64,000 nt of DNA, taken from the NCBI GenBank assembly GCA_911728455.2, contig OU452225.1, positions 16,528,731 to 16,592,730 of the forward strand. Reading direction: 5' to 3'. Below, in pieces: positions 13,535 through 25,561 of the stretch (its first letter is position 1; each line of letters opens with the position of its first letter). The DNA is from Marthasterias glacialis (lineage: Eukaryota; Echinodermata; Asteroidea; Forcipulatida; Asteriidae). A program made the position numbers and the translations under genes. Under the pieces are notes generated by a model that did not search any database, had not been told where the DNA came from, and was given only the letters and a program-made list of their open reading frames with translations.

Positions 13535-16136
13535 TATTCCATTGTCCCAGCGCCTGTCTCTTTTTTGCCATCCAAATAAAACACCCCCGCACTTTTTGTG
13601 AAGTCCGCACATCAATCTACAAAATGTCCCTACACCTCTTGTCAAATAGGACCTTTCTTTGCAGGGCCTAGGTCATCCAAAATACTCAAAGTTAGAAGTC
13701 TAAAACCCGCAGGTCACAATTGTTCATTGTCTTAACAACTCAACACCCTGTTTTGGCTCTCAAATCTCTATAGTATTAAATATTTTGAGGGCATACAAAA
13801 TATTCATGAGCCCGTTGCACTTTTTCCTCCCTATTCCGCGTGATGCACCAATGTGCACAGACAGACATAGTCTTGGATCTACTAACAGGCATATCGCGCT
13901 CTTTCTCCTCCAAAGAGTTGTCAAAAACAGAGGGCGCCATCACTGTCACTCACAAACCCACGGACATAATGTGTGTGCACCTAAGTGATCCCAGGCCCCA
14001 GGAAAGTCTTGGATCATAATTGGTCTTTCTACTTACTCAACCTAGTGTATCAAACCAATATAGTATTTACAATAAACACTTAGATATAAAATGTCAAAAG
14101 GCTGTATATACTGCTTAAAATTACCCGGATGTACACACAAAGTCAATTGACGCCGAGATACGACTTTGTTGCGTTGCAGAATCGAGTCTTTACTTTGTTG
14201 CAATGACAGGACGATATGTAAATTCGAAGGGGGGTTGATGTGGACCTTTGGCATTATAGAAGGTAGGGAATTCATGCAGTTTGAAATTGTCAAAGGAAAG
14301 ATACACAATTATTGACCCAATTAAAACACCTTACATCACACTACAAAAAATCTGGCTTGCACTACTTTTGGAGTTTTTTCCCCTTACGAGCTTTTTACGC
14401 AACACAAACGCTTTTACATGCGCACTATATCTGTATGTTCAGTTGGACTTACAAGATGACAGATCATGGTCAGACAGTAGCCAAGTGTGACGTCAGTGCA
14501 AAGGGTCTCGTACAGATCAAAAGATGTAATTTCGTACAATAATGGTGCCTAAATACTCTGTCATTGTATATAGGGACATTGTCGATAGTGGGAAAAAATG
14601 TTACCTTGCAGTTTCAGCAGATTTCCATTTGGGCCTTGTATGCATGGTCCATAAATGCAGTGGTTTAACTCTGCCAAAAAATCACAACAATGTTTCATTG
14701 ATTGTTTATCTGTGAGCTGTCTGAGAATCACTAGAAGCTGCATCTAGGGAACTATTATTTCAATATATGGTGGAAATATAACACTAATTTTACAGACCAA
14801 ACTCCCATTGGTGTGTTATTTTTACTATAAACTATTCAATAGACATGACCCAAATATGTTAGCTGCATTTGGGGGGAGCCGAAACATTACTGTTTCTGTT
14901 TTCTGCAAAGATATCGAATAGGTATAATATGGCAATAATATGTATAATATGTACAATATGGCATATGTGAGGATGCCTGGTTAATTTTGAAGCTAAAAAT
15001 ACAACCTGAAAACAAGGCTAACACCCTTGAAAGAAGGAAAAATAATCAAATCATCTTTATCCAATTTGGGGTTTATTATCATGGTGTGATTATATGCTCT
15101 TAAATAATGTAGTAAATACTACCGATGACATTTCCTTTAATTTGCCCCAGGAATAGCTTCTGATTGAGGTAAATATGACATGTTGCCAGTAGCCCTTATA
15201 ATATCACACCCCATGTCAAAGAAATGTATTAATTTTAATAATAGTTGATCACACTTTAAGCATTATCAGGACTACGAATATTCTGTGGAAATTCAGATTT
15301 ATGACTTGGTCGTAATACAAACTTGTCCAGTGAAGAGGTACATTTTGTATGACCAGCATTAATTAGTTGTCTGTGAAAGACAAATATTATGTATGAAGTT
15401 CTTGAACAACAGACATTGCGAACTTATGCTCAACTGGTATAATCCCCTCAAAGTTAATTCAGTTTAATCTCGGCAATCTCGGAACTTATATAAATTATTT
15501 AAAAAAAATTATTTGATTATTAAGGCCCCGGCTCAGAAATCAAGATAAAACCAACCTGTGAGATTGTCAGCTCATTTCGTTGTTTCACTTGCGAGAAAAC
15601 GGTAAAAATGCATACAACACTTTTGTACGCATTCCTATTGGCAGAGTTTTCGTCTCACTGAGACGAAAACTAATTTTGGAACTTATTTAATTTATTAAAT
15701 AAGAATAATAACACTTTATGCTGAACTTTCTGAAGGAAACTTTTCTTCCATCATTGTCTTTATACCATGTAAGGTATATGTAAATCTGTGAACATTATGT
15801 TTTTCCTCTTTACCATCTTTGACCTGGGCTTTAAATTGTCTGAGAAGATTAAGGCTGTCCCGATTCCCACTACAGAGGGCGCTCTAGACACCTTACATCC
15901 ATTTTCACAAGTGCCCGGATTGCGGCCAAGGTTGCAGTTGAAATTACTTATTATTAAGCACAAGGAAAATGGGTAAATATTATTTTAATGATGTTATAGT
16001 AACTAAGTAGGAACTCGTGTCTGCTGGGCTGACGGAGGAGGAATTGTAGAGTGGTTACTCGGTCCGGAGGGGAGCTAAAGATAGCGAAAACTTGTGCACC
16101 ATACTAACTGCTAACGCATGCACTTTACTCTCTACC
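13535..16136. other. Unassigned unique sequence
   Basis: AT-rich non-repetitive DNA between the satellite and an inverted-repeat transposon. The longest frames are under 90 codons, overlap each other on both strands and show no recognisable protein. AGAGGGCGC cores occur at about 13930 and 15875 but lack the flanking bases of a full CTCF site. A 25-bp palindrome is listed separately. Confidence 0.6.
15646..15670. repeat. 25-bp perfect inverted repeat
   Basis: Arm GTTTTCGTCTCA, one central C, then its exact reverse complement TGAGACGAAAAC. A 12-bp perfect arm with a 1-base spacer is unlikely by chance. It may be the fused ends of a decayed foldback element or a dimeric protein-binding site. 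Confidence 0.8.
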
Positions 16137-17376
16137 AAAGATTATAGAGCACCGTAGGCGCAAGATGGGGAACTGGGCCTTTATCTACTGTTGCAAAGTG
16201 AAATACGCATGGGTGCCATTTCGACAAGTGAATGTCTGTGTTTCCCATTGATAGCAATTGTCCTTGTCTACACTGGTCCACACGTATCAGTGTTGGGCTA
16301 AAATGTCGTATCCGGCTGCCACTTTATATCCAGGAAATTTAAGTAAACTTTGATCCTTACCTATCTAGAAGGGTTGAAGAATGTATCCAGCTAGAAACAG
16401 GAAGTTTGAACAATACTAAAGGGTTGAAAACGTGTTCATGGTCGCAGAGCAAAGACTCCCAAATCATCCTGTGTAAACAATCTTCATTTCAAATGTGACT
16501 GCAGCTAGCTGCCGTGGTAATATATCAACAAGAGTTTAAAAAAAATATACGACCGCCCTCCCCCGGCGCCCGCTCTCTAGTCTTACCCTCCTTTTTGTTC
16601 TGCCAGTGACCCCCTTTCCCACGGCTCATAATTTGTGATTTCTTACTGGTGGCCCTCCTCCACGGCCAAGAGTTAATTATAATATTGTGCAGCTCGCTCC
16701 TCGTTTTGCGACTTCTTATTGGCTACTATTTTGCGTGCAACCAATGGTCAAGACGGCTATGTTGCGCGCAACTCTTTTTGTGACCTGATTGGTTAGTAGG
16801 GGTCTCCGGGTTAGACGAATAGTAAGCGCGCTTTCATGACAGATTGGGCCCAACATTTTGGTGGGTAGGTTTAGGGCTTTAGGGTTAGGGTTAGGGTTAG
16901 ATAATGTCTCTTTTTGTATGTTCCCTTTTTTGTTGCCTGTGATCAGCCTACAAATCTTGGTAAAATTGCTTACAAGTACCAGTTCTTTAGTATGTCACTA
17001 CATTTGTTGTGCTCCCTGCCTGCATCACGCAATAATGAATACAGATTCACATTCATTCATCAATAGGCCCCAGACCTTTGGGCATGAACGCGCCAAAGTT
17101 CCGGCCGCGCGCTGAAATGTCCGCTTGGTTTTTCCTTTTAAAAGTTCAATAATTAGCGTTTTAGCTACTAATACCTGGAGAGGAATATTTTAAAAAGGGA
17201 AATTAAAGCCAACATCAATTAAAAAAATAAAAAATCCCTTAGAAAGTGGCAGTCGGATACGGAAATTTTTCCCAGTGTTGTATCAAAAGAGAGTCACTTG
17301 CCTAAAAGGCGTCCAGTGAGATTTCACATTTCAGCCAGAGTTCCCCATCTTGCGCCTACGGTGCTCTATAATCTTT
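16137..17376. mobile_element. Non-autonomous DNA transposon with long inverted ends (about 1.24 kb)
   Basis: The left end (AAAGATTATAGAGCACCGTA from 16137, continuing GGCGCAAGATGGGGAACT) is the exact reverse complement of the right end at about 17339-17376: 38 matching bases. Homology continues inward in degraded form; CGTATCCGGCTGCCACTTT near 16305 pairs with AAAGTGGCAGTCGGATACG near 17245. There is no transposase frame inside. A target duplication could not be identified, so the superfamily is left open. The interior holds several ATTGG/CCAAT boxes and an interstitial telomeric stretch. Confidence 0.72.
16870..16900 (+). repeat. Interstitial telomeric repeat (TTAGGG)n
   Basis: About five TTAGGG-like units, the last three perfect and contiguous, with one CTTTAGGG imperfection. 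TTAGGG is the telomere repeat of deuterostomes and many other animals. The position inside a transposon suggests capture or element-internal sequence rather than a chromosome end. Confidence 0.85.
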
Positions 17377-17955
17377 GCTCTGTACCGAACTGCGATGCAA
17401 GTCAGGGCATCGGCGAACATGCGATTCTTTTTAGAAAACGGTAATTGATGTCATGTAGTAGTAAAATGCAGATCGTAACGACTGTATTTTTAGTTGGCCT
17501 AAAAGAAATCATCGATTTGGAGGACAGAGAGGATCTTGAGTATAATTAAATGCATTTTATTTCATCTTTGAAATCTCAAGAAGCCAGTAGGCGATTTTCA
17601 GCAATTCTGTTGAGTTTTTGTCGTAATTATGACAATTTTTTAATAAATTAGTTAAAAATCCGCTTCTTCAGATTGCCCACATATATTACGGACTGGGGCG
17701 CTGGTACAACCGATAATGCCAAAATTTCAAAAAAGGAGTACAGCACCCCAGTTACTGGGTCTAGTATGGTCTAACCACTCATAATCATCTTGAATTTGAA
17801 ACTTCACAACATCATGGTGGTAAGCAAACTTTAGTGCATTTCTCATTTATTCTTTTGCCTTGGCCAAACCTCACCCAAACCAACAGTTTCTTGTCAGCTG
17901 CTGCCTAATGCCGTAATTTAAATGTTTTCCTACATGAAATGCTGTTATAGAGCCC
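17377..17955. other. Unassigned unique sequence
   Basis: AT-rich spacer between the inverted-repeat transposon and the 440-bp tandem units. No gene, RNA or repeat could be recognised. Confidence 0.5.
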
Positions 17956-18516
17956 TTGTTTAGGGATTCCAACAGTATCACACTTGTACAGATTGTTACA
18001 TGTTACGGTAGATATGGCAGTTCTAAACTCTTGTTTTCACTCTCTGACAGCTCTGTGTACAAAAATCCCATTGAACAAGCATTTGAAGGGCATTTAGAGC
18101 ATTTAGACTACTGGTTACTTCTTTCTGGCTCCATTGTTTCTGGAGTTAAGAACCTGGAGGCTGCCGAATTAGGGGGATCATGTTTTTTCCTTTTCTGTTC
18201 AGCACTCTTGCTGGGCCTTTGTTCACATACACACACAACCCCGAATTTATTGGAAGTCCCGGGTGTGGCCTCCTTCTCTGGCCCCTGATATCCTTCCTGT
18301 TTATCCCACAAACCTATATATTGCACACTGCCAGAGAGCACTTGAGTACTAAGGACTTTCCAACAGCGTCAAACTTGTCCAGATCTTTCCAAGATTAGTG
18401 TAGATATGGCTGTTGTTAACTTTTGTTTTCACTCTCTGACAGCTCTTTGAATGAAAATCCCTTTGAACATACATTTGAAAGGCATTCAGAGCATCATCCC
18501 TTACTCTTCATTTCAG

Positions 18517-18586
18517 GGCAGAAGATGCTGCTGGATGGCAGAGAAAGCTTGATTTCCTGATGCAAGACTCCTGGAACTAACTGCGG
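18517..18586 (+). ncRNA. Exon-like module X1 (70 nt), possible non-coding exon
   Basis: Bounded by a pyrimidine-rich acceptor (TTACTCTTCATTTCAG) and a donor GCGG|GTAAAAAC. It shares TGATGCAAGACTCCTGGAACTAAC-type sequence with X2 (key words GATGCAAG and CTGGAACTAAC). All three forward frames contain stops, so if it is an exon it is non-coding. Transcription is inferred only from splice-like borders and duplication with its flanks. Confidence 0.35.
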
Positions 18587-18961
18587 GTAAAAACAATTTT
18601 TTCAAAACCAATAATTGTGGAATTATGGATCAGGAGGCTGCCAACTTCGTTTAGGGGTTGTTTTTTTATATATTTTTTTATTCTGTCTAGGCCATTGTTC
18701 GCAGCCAATGTGGATGTCTTCCCTTTCTGGCCCACGGTATTCTCCCTGTTTATCCCTCAATCCTATACTACACATTGCCAGAGAGCCCTTGGGTAGGACT
18801 TTCCAACAGTGTCACACTTGTCCAGATCCTTACAACATTAGAGAAGATATTGCCATTTTTAAAGTCTTGTTTTCACTCTCTGACAGCTCTGTGTACAACA
18901 ATCCCATTGAACATGTGTTTGATGGGCATTCGGAGTATCACTGCTAACCCGTCGTTCCCAG

Positions 18962-19019
18962 GTTGAAGATGACAGAGGTATTTGATTTGTGGATGCAAGG
19001 CTTCTGGAACTAACAGCAG
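18962..19019 (+). ncRNA. Exon-like module X2 (58 nt), possible non-coding exon
   Basis: Second copy of the X module: acceptor GTCGTTCCCAG, donor AGCAG|GTAAAAAC. It retains GAAGATG, GATGCAAG and CTGGAACTAAC in the same order as X1. Closed in all three forward frames. Alternative: simply part of a 440-bp tandem repeat whose borders resemble splice sites by chance. Confidence 0.35.
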
Positions 19020-19460
19020 GTAAAAACAACTTTTTTTAGAACCATTATTTGTGAAGTTATGGATCGGGAGGCTGCTGACTTTTTATGGTACCAGTCTTTT
19101 TTTTTGTTTCAATTCAGAATCCTGTCTGGGCCATTGTTCATGAACACACAGCCCCGTCAAAATTAGGAGTTCTTAGGTGTCCACTTTCCTTGGCCCCTGG
19201 CTTCCACACTGTTTCTCTTTGAACCCTATTCTACACATTGTCAAACAGCCATTGAAAAGATCTTACCAACAGTGTCACACTTGTCCTGATCCTTATAACA
19301 TTGGGAAGATATTTTCATTCTAAAAATGCTTGTTTTTACTCTCTGTCAGCTCTGTGTACAACACTCCCATTGAACATGTATTTCAAGGGCATATGGAGCA
19401 TTACTATAGAATCTTTATTTCTGGAGTTAGGAGCTAAAAAACAAAAATCTGTGACCCGCC

Positions 19461-22274
19461 CCTACCCCCCCCCCCCCTAAAACCAAAATTTCAAAGTTGT
19501 TTTCGCTCTACCCAGTCAAGCTGGAATATCCCCCAGTACCAGTGCTCTAATTAACAAGTCCGGATAAATGTTAGTTCAGGAACTATTCACAATTTTTTCG
19601 GCTGAAACTTTTAGGCTTAAAAAACACAAGTTTTACAGTAACCCAGAAAAAAAGTAGGAGTTTTGGACCAAAATGTCAAAGTCGTTTTTGCTCTACCATG
19701 TCATGAGGGAATATCCCCCAGTACCAGTGCTCTATTTTGCAAGTCCTGATAAGCGTTAGTCCTGGAAATATCCACCATTTTTGGGCTGAAACTTTCAGGG
19801 TCAAAAAGCACAAATTTTACAGTACCCCCTAAAAAAAATTGTAGTTTTGGACCAAAATGTCTAAGTTGTTTTTGCTCTACCATGTCAGGAGGGAATATCC
19901 CCCAGTACCAGTGCTCTAATTTGCAAATCCGGATAAGCGTTTGTTCGGGAAATTTCCACCTTTAGGTTCAAAAAACACAAATTTTACAGTACCCCCCTAA
20001 AGAAAATTGGAGTTTTGGACCAAACTGTCAAAGTCGGTTTTGCTCTACCATGTCAAGAGGGAATATCCCCCAGTACCAGTGCTCTAAATTGCAAGTCCGG
20101 ATAAGCGTTAGTTCGGGAAATATCCACCATTTTTTGGCTGAAACGTTTAGGGTCAAAAGGCACAAATTTTACAGTACCACCCTAAAAAAAATTGGAGTTT
20201 TTGACCCAAATTTCAAAGTCGTTTTTGTTCTACCTTGTCTAGAGGGAATATCCCCCAGTATCAGTGCTCTAATTTGCAAGTCCGAATGAGCGTTAGTTCG
20301 GGAATATCCACCAGTTTTTGGCTGAACTTTTTAAGGGTCAAAAAGCACAAATTTTACAGTACCCCCTTAAAAAAAATTTGAGTGTTTGAACAAAATTTCA
20401 AAGTCGTTTTTGCTCTACCATGTCAAGAGGGAATATCCCCCAGTACAAGTGCTGTAATTTGCAAGTCCGGATGAGCGTTAGTTCGGGAAATATCCACCAT
20501 TTTTCGGCTGAAACTTTTAGGGTCAAAAAGCACAAATTTTACAGTACCCCCCCTAAAAAAAATTGGAGTTTTGGACCAAAATGTCAAAGTCGTTTTTGCT
20601 TTACCATGTCAAGAGGGAATATCCCCCAGTACCAGTGCTCTAATTTGCAAGTCCGGATAATTGTTAGTTCGGGAAATATCCACCGTTTTTTGGCTGAAAG
20701 TTTTAGGGTCAAAAGGCACAAATTTTACACTATCCCCCTAAAAAAAATTGGAGTTTTGGACTAAAATTTCAAAGTCGTTTTTGCTTTACCATGTCAAGAG
20801 GGAATATCCCCCAGTACCAGTGCTCTAATTAGCATGTCCCGATGAGCGTAAGTTCGGGAAATATCCACCATTTTTGGGCTGAAACTTTCAGGGTCAAAAA
20901 GCACAAATTTTACAGTACCCCCCTAAAGAATATTGGAGTTTTGGACCAAAATGTCAAAGTCGTTTTTGCTCTACCTTGTCCAGAAGAAATATCCCCCAAT
21001 ACCAGCGCTCTAAATTGGAAGTCCGAATAAGCATCAGTTTGGGAAAAATCCACCTTATTTCGGCTGAAACTTTAAGGGTGAAAAAGCAAAAATTCTACTA
21101 TACCCCCCCCTAAAAAAAAAGTCGTTTTTGCTCTACCATGTCAAGAGGGAATATCACCCAGTACCAGTGCTCTAAATTGCAAGTCCGGATGAGCGTTAGT
21201 TCGGGAAATATCCACCATTTTTGGGCTGAAACTTTTAGGGTCAGAAAGCACAAATTTTACAGTACCCCCCTAAAAAAAAATTTGAGTTCTGGACCAAAAT
21301 GTCAAAGTCGTTTTTGCTCTACCATGTCAAAAGGGAATATCCCCCAGTACCAGTGCTCTAAATTGCAAGTCAGGATGAGCGTTAGTTCGGGAAATATCCA
21401 CCATTTTTGGGCTGAAACTTTTAGGGTCAGAAAGCACAAATTTTACAGTACCCCCCTCAAAAAAATTGGAGTTTTGGACCAAGATGGACCAAGATAACAA
21501 AGTCGTTTTTGCTCTACCATGTCAAGAGGGAATATCCCCCAGTACCAGTGCTCTAATTTGCAAGTCCGGATAAGCGTTAGTTCGGGAAATATCCACCTTT
21601 TTTTGGCTGAAAGTTTTAGGGTCAAAAAGCACAAAATTTACAGTACCCCCTGAAGAAAATTAGATTTTTGGACCAAAATGTCAACGTCGTTTTTGCTCTA
21701 CCATGTCAAGAGGGAATATCCCCCAGTACCAGTGCTCTAATTTGCAAGTCCGGATGAGCGGTAGTTCGGGAAATATCTACCAATTTTTCAGCTGAAACTA
21801 TAAGGGTCAAAAAGCACATATTTTACTGTACCCCCCCCAAAAAAATTGGAGTTTTGGACCAAAATGTCAAAGTCGTTTTTGCTCTACCATGTCAAAAGGG
21901 AATATCCCCCAGTATCAGTGCTCTAAATTGCAAGTCAGGATGAGCGTTAGTTCGGGAAATATCCACCATTTTTGGGCTGAAACTTTTAGGGTCAAAAAGC
22001 ACAAATTTTACAGTACGCCTCTAAAAAAAATTGGAGTTTTGGGCCAAAATTTCAAAGTCGTGTTTACTATACCATGTCCAGAGGGAATATCCCCCAGTAC
22101 CAGTGCTCTAATTTGCAAGTCTGGATAAGCGTTAGTTCGGGAAATACCCACCTTTTTTGGGCTGAAACTTTTAGGGTAAAAAAGCACGAAATTTGCAGTA
22201 CCCACCTAAAGAATATTGGAGTTTTGGACCAAAATGTCAAAGTCCTTTTTGCTCTACCATGTCAGGAGAAATGT
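19461..22274 (+). repeat. 185-bp tandem array, about 15 copies
   Basis: The landmark CTCTACCATGTCAAGAGGG recurs at intervals of 184-186 bp (ACCATG near 19695, 19879, 20047, 20417, 20603, 20788, 21135), with a few shortened units of 162-168 bp. Each unit contains TTAGTTCGGGAAATATCCACC, GCTGAAACTTT, AGCACAAATTTTACAGTACC and a C-run followed by an A-run. Frames of up to 119 codons arise where neighbouring units happen to be 186 bp. They break elsewhere and are treated as non-coding. Confidence 0.93.
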
Positions 22275-23996
22275 GGACTTTTTAAAAGCTTTTATGAGTA
22301 CTAGTACTTTTTAGTAGTAACTTCAATGTTTTTTGTAAACTATTTTTCTATTTACAAACAGGCAGACAGTGTTTGTTTTTACCCCCACGTCAGATTATCT
22401 TATAAAAATTAGTTAACAGCATAACAAGAGCGCTGAAAAGAGGCTTGTTTAGGTTTAGTGAATTTGTCAGTAGTGCCCTCGTAGAATTTTTTTTTACCCC
22501 TTTTGGCCCCCTAAAATTTTACCTGGTTGTGCCGCTGTTTTTTTTTTACGAAAGCTGGTTGTTTTTAATTTCTGTTTTAGAAGTTACTTTATCTTTGACC
22601 TTATGCATCTGACGTCATGAGTCCCATAGTGTACAGAAGCGGCCTCAATGAGGTTAATAGGACCGCAAATTTACTGTTGGAAAATGTTTATGCAATATAT
22701 TCTCTATTGAAAATTGAATAAAATGAATGAACAAGAGAATGATACCTAAACCTTAATAATATTAGAAAAGAGGGGAGTGCAAGCTTGCTGTACCATACAA
22801 TTTGTTGAATATTGCTTACGCTCTTTGAAGTTTTGACTTGGGAGTTCTGAGTTAGTTGATTACTATTTTCAAAAAACAATGAAATATGTTATGCAGCATC
22901 AAACGAGCGATGTAGCTGTTTTGACCTAAGTGCGAGGGTGTCCTTTCCTGTACTAAATGCTCTTAGTATACATAGTATATATATTTTTCTGAATTAAGGC
23001 GACACACACAACATTCATTCATTCGTTCATTTTTCTTTTTTATTCCGCCTAAATATTTTGAGTTTCTTATCTAGCTTAAGAGGGGTGGGGTATTATATTG
23101 TAATTGAGTACAGTATTACCTCCATGCTATTCACTAAATACAGTGACTTATACCATACACAGTACACTTAACAGTAGGCCTACACATGATATGCCAAGAC
23201 AAGAGAAAGACCAACAAAATCGTTGTGTACTGCACTGATCTCTGCTAAAGAATTCCGCCATCTTTTGCGCTTGCATTTCATCGAACATTCATAAAAACCT
23301 TGGCTTTTTCATACTTAAAAATGTATGTGCAGAATACATTAAGTAATTTTAAAATTTACATTTATACCATATGATCAGTCGATGGTATTCTCACGTGGAC
23401 ACACTGTTTGTTGTTGTGTTTTACGACCGTGGCCTGCTAAATGCTGATGTCGGATTGGACAATTCACACCACATGATCAGAATGACTCGGAGCGGTTTTT
23501 TAACCGACTAAATCTCATCCTGGGATGAAACGGGGGTTGCAGTGGTAACGGGGTGAGTCTCCAGCGTGATGGAAGGCGTGGCGAAGACTGACCCAAATAT
23601 TTTACAGCTAAGTTAAATATCCCCTCGCTTTACACGGAAAACGAATGCTGCAATACGATAGGCTGAATACCCATGCTCTATGACCCAATACAAAGACTAA
23701 TGAATAATAATAAGTAAAAGGAATATATTAACAACGCTTTGGGCATACCATGCAAATACGGCTTATGCAAAGTGGAAAACAGACATTCCAAATATGTATG
23801 AAGACTAAACACAAAGAAAACTTATCAGCGAAGATAACAATGAACAAAATAGTGCGCTCTTTCAAGTTGAAATGCGGAAATGCAGGAGGAAATGAGGAGA
23901 ACATGTAGCTAAGACTGTTGAACAAATTTAGTCCCGCGATTGCCAGAGTGAAACTAAAGAGTTTGGGGGTTCAGCTGAAACGAACTAACTATTTTC
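22275..23996. other. Unassigned unique sequence
   Basis: AT-rich spacer with short homopolymer runs and no frame above 65 codons. Nothing recognisable as a gene or structured RNA. Confidence 0.5.
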
Positions 23997-24498
23997 TCAG
24001 AATTGCCAGAATCTTTTTTTTTTTTTTAGAGTATCGCTGGCACAAAGAAACCTTGACTAAACAATGCCAAGAGAGCAAAGATTGTCTTTGAAGCACTGGG
24101 ATTGTATTAATTTTTTATGAAAAATTACCATATATACACTTTACAGGCACAGTTAGTTCCAAACTTTGGCCATGAGCTACATATGTCTGAAGGCTGGATA
24201 CTCAGTTCACTTCCGGCTTGCCTCCATTGAGCTGAAATACAATAAATGAACACTGATTGAATTCTCTCGATATCTCATAATCCTCTTCTCGGGGCCTATT
24301 ACTCAATAATCCCAATTATGGGTGAAAATCAGCAAAATATTCAGCACCATCTGTCCTTTTTGTGTTTGTGGAACGAGGTGTGCACAATAAGTGCATGCGC
24401 TGTGCACGATGTGGAATGGAATGTCCGGGAGACATTCACTTCATCCGTTTTCTTGTACGGTTGGTTTGTATACACATCATTCAGCAATAACTGGTTAA
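23997..24498 (+). mobile_element. Foldback element copy 1 (5' truncated)
   Basis: Begins inside the element at AATTGCCAGAATC and ends with AACTGGTTAA. It shares GTATCGCTGGCACAAAGAAACC, AATGCCAAGAGA, the CTCCATTGAGC-GAAATACAAT block and GTGCATGC with the other four copies. The left terminus seen in copies 2-5 is missing. It lies just upstream of module E1. Confidence 0.65.
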
Positions 24499-24623
24499 AA
24501 GACATCAGGTTTAAAACATGGCTTTGGAGCATTACTTTGAGTAAAATTCATTAGTTTGAAAAGTACCATCTTAGTAGTATTTAACACTAATGCTATTGGG
24601 CTTGTTTTTGTTCATGTCTATAG

Positions 24624-24724
24624 GCATGCCAGTCTAAAGAGAAATCTACAAGTCAACAGGTAGATGTCTGAAACCCAAATATCATCATGCCATCTGGCTT
24701 AAAACCTGCCTTCATTACAACCAG
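24624..24724 (+). ncRNA. Exon-like module E1 (101 nt) with ATCTAC/GTAGAT hairpin
   Basis: Acceptor TTTTTGTTCATGTCTATAG| and donor CCAG|GTAAAT bound a 101-nt module. It carries a 6-bp stem ATCTAC...GTAGAT with a 10-nt loop, followed by a conserved ATCATCATG block and CTGGCTTAAAACCTGCC. All three forward frames have stops. The frame aligned to open modules E4 and E5 reads up to a TGA just after VDV. It may be a non-coding exon or a decayed coding exon; upstream DNA is also shared with E2 and E4. Confidence 0.4.
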
Positions 24725-25002
24725 GTAAATTTGTTGACAAGCAGTTACCCGCAAAGAAAAAAAACAGATGCATGTATTTCATTAAAAAACATGGTCCCTG
24801 CCCCCCCCCCCCCCACAAAATCAAAGCCCCCCCCCACACCGATAAAAAAAAAACCCATTATGCTGATAAGAACAATGTTCACATGTCACATTTAAAACAC
24901 GTTTTTGGAACACTACTTTCAGTAAAATTCATTCAGTTTAAGTTAAATTGTATTATGATCTTGTATGTATCTAACAATACTGTTTTTGTTTTTTGTTTAC
25001 GT

Positions 25003-25091
25003 CAAAAGAAATCTACCAGTCAACAAGTAGATGTCTGAGACCCAACTATCATCATGCAGTCTGGCTTAAAACCTGCCTTCACTACAACCAG
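25003..25091 (+). ncRNA. Exon-like module E2 (acceptor degraded)
   Basis: Copy of E1 placed 378 bp downstream, including about 100 bp of shared upstream DNA. The acceptor AG is not preserved in the aligned place, but the donor CCAG|GTAAAA is. Hairpin ATCTAC / GTAGAT with 10-nt loop is intact. The frame aligned with E4 ends at TGA after VDV. Confidence 0.35.
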
Positions 25092-25561
25092 GTAAAATTA
25101 TTGGCAAGCGGTTGTTTTAAATAAGAGATCTGCCTAAAAAATGCAGAGATTCATATTGCTTGTAATAAGTTATAAGCTATTCTTTTAAAAAGTTCCCTAA
25201 AAACATTTCTAGATCAGTTGCAAATGAGATTAGCTTAATACTATTCACATGCACACCACAAAAACTTGTAAAATATAAAGCACATTTTTGAAAGATGACC
25301 TTGAACTCAACAAACTAATAGACCTGTGTAAGAGGCCTGTAAAATTAGAAGAGATTCACAATACCTTGCACCAATAAAAACATATTAGGTTAGTTACTAT
25401 CCATTAAAAGACAAGACTTGCTGATACAGATTTAATGAATTAATGAAGTAAAAAAGCAAGCCCATGTTATGAAGTTTATTAAAATGACTGCTGAAAACGA
25501 AAAATTAAAGTTAGCCTCAATTCCCTCATAACATTTAGATTTTTGATGAATACTTTCTCTG

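Larger units (their letters stand above)
17956..19430 (+). repeat. Four tandem units of about 390-460 bp
   Basis: The block CCAACAGTGTCACACTTGTCC followed by TTTTCACTCTCTGACAGCTCTGTGTAC and CATTGAACATG...GGGCAT recurs starting near 17969, 18360, 18803 and 19267. Units 2 and 3 contain an exon-like module after GGGCATTC-GAG; units 1 and 4 appear to have lost it, joining TTTCTGGAGTTA directly to the following block. Divergence between units is substantial, so the array is old compared with the satellites. Confidence 0.8.

Noticed and set aside
15870-15890. CTCF site at AGAGGGCGCT
   Set aside because: The 3' half matches but the CCASY half does not; kept only as a side remark.
19701-22304. Repeated frames (up to 119 codons) starting MSRGNIPQYQCS in the 185-bp array
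   Set aside because: The frame stays open only where unit length is 186; most neighbours break it. A product of periodicity, not a repeat protein gene.
24624-24724. Minus-strand C/D box snoRNA within module E1 (ATGATGA present)
   Set aside because: No D box in the right place across copies and the terminal stem would overlap the C box.
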